Positions 57,430-64,000 of a stretch of DNA of 64,000 nucleotides are shown in pieces. Below the pieces are notes generated by a model, which saw only the letters and a program-made list of their open reading frames with translations, was not told where the DNA came from and did not search any database. Position numbers and translations under genes: made by a program. This stretch comes from Viola odorata (Eukaryota; Streptophyta; Magnoliopsida; Malpighiales; Violaceae), in assembly GCA_963691705.1 (NCBI GenBank), contig OY829541.1, positions 69,473,189 through 69,537,188 of the forward strand, given 5' to 3'. Each line of letters starts with the position of its first letter. Within the stretch, counting starts at the first letter, position 1.

Positions 57430-60400
57430 ATGGGGTGGCTTAGCAAAATATTTAAAGGGTCCAGCAATAATATTTCTGAAGGGCATTATCGTGGGAGTTA
57501 TGAACAGAACCCTAATTCTTATGGACCTTCTACTTCGGGGGTATGTGTTGCCTCCACTCCCTTCCTAAGTGCATTTTACACTTGCATTTCTATGAAGGTC
57601 AGATTGTTAGGTTGGGGATAAATCAACTCATATCCATTGTTCTTTTATGGTCTCAATTTTGAAGTAAAGTGATGAAGTTAGGAAATGTGAAGATATGATT
57701 TCGCTTATGTGGATAATAGAAACTTTGGTTCCAATTATCATGGATCATCTTAATAGCCATGGTTGAAAATTACACCTTTGCTACTTCTCGTTACTGCTGC
57801 CCTCTTTTACTGTTGGCATTTATTTCGATCTTGATTGTAGGATGCATGGGTGGGGCAGGAAAATGAAGATGTAGACCGAGCTATTGCACTTTCTCTTTTG
57901 GAGGAAAATCAAAATGTAAAAAATGTGATTGGTGAGTTATATGGCTGGTAGATGCTGTAATGCAGGTTATTTTTCCACTGTGAATTGCTGTTTATTTCTA
58001 AAATTATCGTCCTTTAGCACTTTTGATGAAATTGCTTTATTGTTTGTGTGCATTATGATTCAGTGCAAAGCACTATTAATTAGTAAGTTACTTGAATTAC
58101 TTTATAGATAAGGACTCCCAATTGGCAGAAGATGAACAGCTTGCGAAAGCTTTGCAAGAAAGCTTGAATGTTGAATCTCCTCCACGATATGGAAGTGGAA
58201 GTGGAAATGTATATCAAGGAAATGTTTATCATCCCATCCCAGTCCAATTCCCAATGGGTTTCAGGTACCTTTCTTGTATATCTGCTTCAGTTTTGTCTTA
58301 AATATGGACAAGATGTATGGAAACTTAACTAAATATGGCTTCTATTTCTTGATTAGGATTTGTGCTGGTTGCAACACTGAGATTGGTCATGGAAGATTTT
58401 TAAACTGTCTCAATGCATTTTGGCATTCTGAATGTTTTCGCTGCCATGCCTGTCATCTGCCAATTTCTGATTATGAGGTGAACACTTTACTCCTGAGTTT
58501 CTTTCTATGTGTATTTGTTTGTGGGTGATTCCACCATGCCACTGTTGGTCTTGTTACTGTGAGGAGGGTAACTTCATGTATACTTTTTTCATCTGCAGTT
58601 CTCTATGTCTGGGAATTACCCTTATCATAAAACTTGCTACAAGGAGCGTTATCATCCAAAATGTGAAGTATGCAAGCACTTTGTAAGCACCTCTCTTCTA
58701 TCAAGAAAATCTTCTACGGTGTTAATTCAACCTTTTGTCTATGGATAAATTCCAACGCTATTTTTGAAATACATTTTTCCATGTTGGTGTTTCGTGGTTA
58801 AACAGAGAGAAATCATATAATGCTAGTATTATGTCATAAGAACCATATCCCTTCATTATTCTGAAGAGTAGTGATAGCTAGCATATTTGGATGAGCTTTT
58901 GTTTCTTATCCGTGTGTGTTTTGAGTTGGGGAGTGCATTCGAAGGTGTGCTTGATATCTTACGGGCAATGTTTCTAATTGCAAATTTGTATCTTTCATAT
59001 TAAGTCAGGGATTGCATGATAGTCTCCTTTTACAATGTTAAAGTGCTTTTCTTCATCTAACATTGAATGTAAACCTCATTCTCAGTTGGTGTTGGCTTTG
59101 TTGAATATACATCTTTTGACAGATTCCAACAAATCCTGCTGGTCTTATTGAATATAGGGCACATCCCTTTTGGATACAGAAATACTGCCCTTCTCATGAA
59201 CACGATGGTTCTCCTCGGTGCTGCAGCTGTGAGCGGATGGAGGTTAGTCTGAATGAAGGACTCATTTCATAAGATTTCTGACAAAAGTTGAAAACCTAAT
59301 TGTTTTCTCAATACTTGCAGCCACGGGACACTGTATATGTTGCACTTAATGATGGGCGAAAACTATGCCTGGAGTGCCTGGATTCAGCAATCATGGATAC
59401 AAATGAATGTCAACCCCTTTACCTTGATATACAAGAATTTTATGAGCGTTTGGGTATGAAAGTGGAGCAGTATGTCCCACTTCTCTTGGTTGAGAGACAA
59501 GCACTAAATGAAGCCCGGGATGGGGAAAAGAATGTAAGCAAACTTGTTGTCATTTGCATGTGATACTTGCTTGTGCACTTCAAACTCAAAGTTTAAAGTG
59601 TCCGAAACCCTTGATTGCTTCTAAGATATGCATAGAATAAGTTTAGTTTCAAGCAAAAATTCTTCATTCTTGTAGTTTTTGGGACTGAGTTTTGCAATTT
59701 CTCTCTATTGGACAGGGCCATTATCACATGCCAGAAACCAGAGGACTTTGCCTATCGGAGGAACAGACCATCAGCACTGTAAGGACCATTGAAATCTTTC
59801 TTTTGCATTTTTCATTTGACTCGTTGAATTAATTTCAGATGATTTTTAGTGCTCTGAGATTTATGTTAGAATGGTTGTGCATGACCAGATACTAAGGAGA
59901 CCAAGGTTTGGCACAGGGAACCGAGCCTCGGACATGGTAACACAGCCTTACAAACTGACCCGCCGCTGCGAAGTCACTGCAATTCTTATTTTATATGGCC
60001 TTCCAAGGTAACTCATGTTACAGGTAGTCAAAAAACATGGTAAAAATGTTACGTGCAATTATAAAACTTACGCATCAGTGAAAGCACAAAAGAGATGAAC
60101 TAGAAAAGAGTACACTTTGTAGCTAATAGGACACTTGGGGAGACTGAAAAATTATATTTGCTTGGAGATACTAATTTTACTTTAGAATCTTGTGTCGTAG
60201 TTATTAATGGGGATATAACTCATGACTGAAAATATCAATCCTTGCAGATTGCTTACAGGATCAATCCTTGCTCACGAGATGATGCATGCATGGATGCGAC
60301 TCAGAGGTGGTTTTGAATTCCATGCAATAAAATCACTTTCGTCATTGTAATGCTTCACTGATTATCTTTGGTTTTGGTTATTATCCAGAATTTGATGCAT

Positions 60401-60729
60401 TTTTGTGTGTGTCAGGTTTTCAAACTCTAAGCCAAGATGTTGAAGAGGGTATTTGCCAGGTGCTTGCACACATGTGGTTAGTTTCAGAGCTTGAATCAGC
60501 CTCAGGAAGCCACGCTACATCATCTTCATCAGGTGCCTCAAGAGCATCAAAAACCGGTTCAAGGTCTCAATTTGAGAGAAAGCTCGGGGAGTTTTTCAAG
60601 CATCAGATTGAGTCTGACACTTCTCCAGTATATGGAGATGGATTCAGAGCTGGTATGCAAGCAGTGCAGAAATACGGCCTTCAAAGGACACTCGAACGTA
60701 TTAAAATGACAGGAAGATTTCCATTCTGA
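57430..60729 (+). CDS. DA1: DA1 ubiquitin-dependent LIM-domain peptidase (483 aa)
   Basis: DA1 limits seed and organ size by cleaving growth regulators after being activated by ubiquitination. Exons: 57430-57540, 57841-57931, 58108-58264, 58357-58477, 58599-58682, 59123-59242, 59321-59533, 59716-59778, 59889-60007, 60248-60306, 60416-60729 (1452 nt). The start [12 protein letters not shown] is the family signature. Two ubiquitin-interacting motifs follow ([14 protein letters not shown] and [14 protein letters not shown]), then a LIM zinc domain from Cys123 (CAGC to CEVCKHF). The peptidase domain has the metal site HEMMH (369-373) and the downstream Glu in DVEEGICQ. The C-terminal half agrees much better with DA1 than with DAR1. 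A short frame ATGAGCCCATAA just upstream of the start could act as a tiny uORF. The spacer between the UIMs is shorter than in Arabidopsis DA1 (532 aa). Confidence 0.95.
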
Positions 60730-61355
60730 ACCCTGAGGTGTTTATTTTCAGTCTCAGTTACATATGGATACAGATTCAGCACCGGCCACTCAGCGATTTG
60801 TAAATTTGGATTCTGAAGGACATAATATTCAAAAGCCAGGGAGGTATTCCTATTGAAGTCCCTGAAGTCTGAGTTCTGACCGGTATTGTATTTACAGATC
60901 GAACAATTGGCCTTTTCTTTTTGTGAACTATGGCCAAAGCAGATAGGAATTCATTCTCTAGGCAGTAGTTTCCATAACATAAGTGCTGATTTTTAGCAGT
61001 ATAGGCTACAGCGTCACTGGATACTTGCTTAATTTTGACTACTTGATTAATATAGTGATAAATTTTCATTCTTTGAACTCAAAATCCTCTCTTTTATCTT
61101 CGGTTCAAGTCCCTTGAATGGAGAAAACATACTTGAAAATGATTAGCCTCCTGCCGGAAAGGCGAGAGGATACCCCGAGAGACCAAAAAATAGTCATAAG
61201 ATATAAGAATGAAGTATGAGAATGTTGTTTCATAACATTATGAATCTTTAAAGTTCTTCTGTTGTATGAGATAACTGACAGAAGACGAGAAAAAGCGAAA
61301 AATATATCAGAATTCTATCTTGGGCTAATATATATAATCATGTACAAAACTAGTG
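60730..61355. other. convergent 3' regions of the DA1 and LYK genes
   Basis: The two genes converge here, and the stretch should hold both 3' UTRs. No further gene is visible. Confidence 0.5.
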
Positions 61356-63281
61356 TTACTTTGCAATATCAGCCATCCTCTTGTTGATTACAGATGATAT
61401 CCATAAGGGTGATACTTCATTACTAGTTTGAACACTGGTAGATTCTGATTTATGCAGATCAGCTTGAATTTTCAACAGGCTACACACCACATCCTCCATG
61501 TTTGGCCTATTTTCTGCTTCTGTTGACAAGCAAGCTATGCTTAATTTCGCCAACCGAACCGTGAATTCTTTCTCCTGACTTGTACTAAGATTAGGATCAA
61601 GAAAGAAACCCAATTCATCTTCTGCATTTTCTTTCTCCATGACAGAAACAACTTCTGCAGAAAGCAGTGCTTCTTTTCCATCCTGTTTGAAAACGGCATC
61701 TTTCCCTGTGATCAATTCCAATAATACAACTCCAAATGCATACACATCAATCTTGGGAGTCGCCTTCCCTGATTCTACGTACTCGGGCGCCATGTAACCT
61801 CTCGTTCCAACCACATTTTTCGTCGATTCCTCCCTTGCTGATGCTCTTGCAAGCCTGAAGTTAGCAATCTTTCCTCTTAGTTCATTATCTAGCAGAATGT
61901 TGCTGCTGGTGATGTCCTTGTGGATGTAAGTCGGTTTGGTAAAGCTGTGAAGATAGTAAAGTCCATTGGCGATATCCAGAGCAATCTGAATCCTCTGTAT
62001 CAGTCCATCAATATCTTTGACCCTTTCACTTGACAGCTGTTCTCTTAAGGACCAATTCTTCATATAATCAAACACAAGATAGAAACAACCTCCATCTTCG
62101 CAGACACCTCGTGGTTTGATCAAATTGAAGTGCTGGATCTTCATCAAGATGTTCACTTCCATCGAAACGTCTCTGCTCATCTTCTTAACAGCCAACATCT
62201 CTCCATCTAATTCCCCATAGTACACACAACCTTTTATCCTGTGCTTGGGGCTGAAATCATCAGTAGCTTCTTTCAGCTCTTCAATTCCATAAACTTTCAA
62301 AACCTGATCAACATTTGCAATTTCAAGACGAACGTCTTCTGGTAATTCCTCTTTCTTGCCAAACCCCTTTCCTGAAACATTGCTTCTTCTCTTTCCGCGG
62401 AGCAGAATGAAACCTGTTCCAACTATAATAAGGACTAGCAGAGTACAAGCAGCAGCTAGACCAACATACTCGAACACCTTTTTCTTCGATCTTCTCTCTT
62501 CAGTGATTGTTCCCAATGAAGGTGAATTTGCAGGTGGGTCGCTGCGAGTTATAGTCTGCGAACTCGTAGGTGGATCAGGAAGAGGAATCAGAATAGTGGT
62601 CCCAGTATAAAGAGTTGGGTTTTCCTCCAAACCATTCGCATCGAGCACACTCTTCACGCTTATCCCAAACCTATCAGCAATGTCAGGAACATTGTCATCG
62701 GGATCTAAAGAGTAAGTCATCAGAAACGCTGTCCCACTCCTACTTTGATTCGATGTAGGACAAGCACATCGAAGCGGTATTTGCAACTCCAAACCAACCG
62801 ACAATTGAGTTGCATCGTAAGGATTCACTTTCATCATACCATAACAAGAAGACAGACCCTGGAATGTAGTACTTGATATGTAATAATAAGTTCCTTCAGC
62901 TTTTGTGACATTAAATGTGGTGTTTGCTTGGTAGGATTGGCCATAACAGGAACAAATTACAGGAACAATTACCTCTTTTTTGGGAGGGAAAGATTGAAAC
63001 TTTGTGACATTGTTGATCATGGCTACCTCTTCCGGGTCTGCAGAAAAGAGTGCAGATATGCTTGGGACAGAATCATAACTGGGTTTGGATTGGAAGATGA
63101 GAAAAGCCTGACAGGTATGGTTCTGTCCATTACAATTGTAGAGAGACGCAGAAGATGGGGATGTGGTAAAATCATTGATGTCGCAGTTTAATGAAGATTC
63201 TTGTGAGTAATTTTGTTGTGCGGTGATTGATTTGGTAAGAAAACTGAGTAGACTGATGAGGAAGAAGAATTTGCAGATCAT
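61356..63281 (-). CDS. LYK4: LysM receptor-like pseudokinase, LYK4/LYK5 type (641 aa, intronless)
   Basis: Plant LysM receptors perceive chitin or related glycans at the plasma membrane; the LYK4/LYK5 group works with the active kinase CERK1. The preferred ATG (63279-63281) opens a signal peptide (MICKFFFLISLLSFLTKSIT). The ectodomain carries three LysM modules separated by CxC motifs (CSC at 110-112, CAC at 172-174). A membrane span covers about 271-294 (LAAACTLLVLIIVGTGFILL). The kinase-like domain (about 340-605) keeps the AVKK lysine (Lys366) and HKD with Asn461. It lacks a glycine loop (IKGCVYYGEL) and has NFR (474-476) in place of DFG, so it is probably catalytically dead, as is typical for LYK4/NFR5-type proteins. 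Single-exon structure also fits LYK4. An in-frame upstream ATG (63386) would put 35 residues before the signal peptide and is unlikely. Confidence 0.94.
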   Translation of the reverse strand: MICKFFFLISLLSFLTKSITAQQNYSQESSLNCDINDFTTSPSSASLYNCNGQNHTCQAFLIFQSKPSYDSVPSISALFSADPEEVAMINNVTKFQSFPPKKEVIVPVICSCYGQSYQANTTFNVTKAEGTYYYISSTTFQGLSSCYGMMKVNPYDATQLSVGLELQIPLRCACPTSNQSRSGTAFLMTYSLDPDDNVPDIADRFGISVKSVLDANGLEENPTLYTGTTILIPLPDPPTSSQTITRSDPPANSPSLGTITEERRSKKKVFEYVGLAAACTLLVLIIVGTGFILLRGKRRSNVSGKGFGKKEELPEDVRLEIANVDQVLKVYGIEELKEATDDFSPKHRIKGCVYYGELDGEMLAVKKMSRDVSMEVNILMKIQHFNLIKPRGVCEDGGCFYLVFDYMKNWSLREQLSSERVKDIDGLIQRIQIALDIANGLYYLHSFTKPTYIHKDITSSNILLDNELRGKIANFRLARASAREESTKNVVGTRGYMAPEYVESGKATPKIDVYAFGVVLLELITGKDAVFKQDGKEALLSAEVVSVMEKENAEDELGFFLDPNLSTSQEKEFTVRLAKLSIACLSTEAENRPNMEDVVCSLLKIQADLHKSESTSVQTSNEVSPLWISSVINKRMADIAK

Positions 63282-64000
63282 GATGGATTCTTGTTTTTTG
63301 TCAGTGAGGAAACGACTAATGGTAATGGAAGAATCTTGAGTGAGATGATTAATAATTAGGATTTGATTATGTGCTGTGATTAGCAAGATAATAACGCGCT
63401 AATGACTATATTAAAATTCATTCTTACAATTGACTTGTCTGGTCCATTATTTTAGGTTGTCATTTGTCTGTCACCCAAAAAAGGTCCGTCACGCGAATTT
63501 CAGACTCAATTGTTGCATTATTTCATGGGTAACTAAGGATTATGAAAATATACCAACTTGTGGGCTTTTTATTTAGTTTCGAATTATTAAAAAAAAAAAA
63601 CTATGGTATAGGTTTCTCATTCGTGTTTTAAAAGTTTTAGTTATGATATAATTTGCATCTCTTTTTTCTCTGCTTTCACACTTGCAAGCCATGGGCTCGA
63701 CAATTTATTCCATCTTCGGTTTTCACTAGAAAGAAAATTTCAAAAAATTAGTTAGGAAAAAAACAAATTTTTAGTTGATCTAAGCCCATCGAAGACCCAG
63801 TCATTTAGAATTGTTTTATTGTCGAGAGAATTGGTCAAAAAAATTTAACCAGTGTTCTAGTATGATATATTGTTATTAGAATTGGATAGAATTATACTGA
63901 ATTACCGATTCAACTGATGATTTATAGATGTATAAAGTTCAGTCCTTTTAATAGTCAAAATAAATTTTTTTAATTATAATAAAACAATTAAAACACATGA
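63282..64000. other. upstream region of the LYK gene, window end
   Basis: AT-rich, with no coding frame. It should contain the promoter of the minus-strand LYK gene; no element could be assigned with confidence. Confidence 0.45.

Noticed and set aside
1..64000. CRISPR arrays, operons, bacterial-type terminators, rRNA genes or complete tRNA genes
   Set aside because: The window is plant nuclear DNA and none of these was seen; the only tRNA-like signal is the partial box A/box B pair near 30.35 kb.

Overview
The window is nuclear DNA from a flowering plant, probably a eudicot. It has intron-rich genes with GT/AG junctions, a nuclear gene for a chloroplast ribosomal protein, and plant-specific families (DA1, LysM receptor kinases, FBD F-box proteins, DUF616). 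It also has AT-rich intergenic DNA full of Stowaway-type MITEs and other transposable-element debris. I worked from the sequence and from remembered family sequences only; no search was run.

Layout. 0.1-5.7 kb: two damaged, intronless ARIADNE-type RBR E3 ligase copies on the minus strand, separated by a 1-kb long-TIR element. 6.1-14.5 kb: a complete 25-exon exocyst SEC3 gene (minus, 890 aa). 14.5-34.1 kb: a repeat-dominated region. It holds two diverged copies (A, 15.9-20.6 kb; B, 24.9-33.5 kb) of a locus with no recognisable protein but with matching promoter-like right ends. Between them lie MITEs and an element whose two LTR-like ends are inverted and which is flanked by a perfect 5-bp target duplication. 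Copy B is interrupted by a 4.4-kb PIF/Harbinger-like element carrying four exons of a captured FRA10AC1 gene, with a further DNA element nested in it. 34.2-36.8 kb: DUF616 (MUCI70/TOD1-type) membrane protein. 38.8-42.0 kb: an intact six-exon ARI1/2-type RBR ligase. 43.4-44.8 kb: plastid ribosomal protein S9. 45.6-47.7 kb: a MATE transporter copy lacking its first exon and carrying a reading-frame break. 49.0-50.5 kb: an F-box/LRR/FBD gene. 52.3-54.4 kb (plus): inositol polyphosphate 5-phosphatase 11. 56.4-60.7 kb (plus): a DA1 ubiquitin-dependent peptidase. 61.4-63.3 kb (minus): an intronless LYK4-type LysM receptor pseudokinase.

The genes do not form a pathway; each appears to be an independent eukaryotic transcription unit. 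Ubiquitin biology recurs (three RBR ligases, an F-box protein, the ubiquitin-binding DA1), but I read this as chance plus local duplication rather than a cluster. Exon boundaries come from matching GT/AG sites to family sequences and checking that phases close. Each complete gene model sums to a multiple of three, but individual boundaries could be off by a base or two. The most unusual material lies in the 20-33 kb repeat region.
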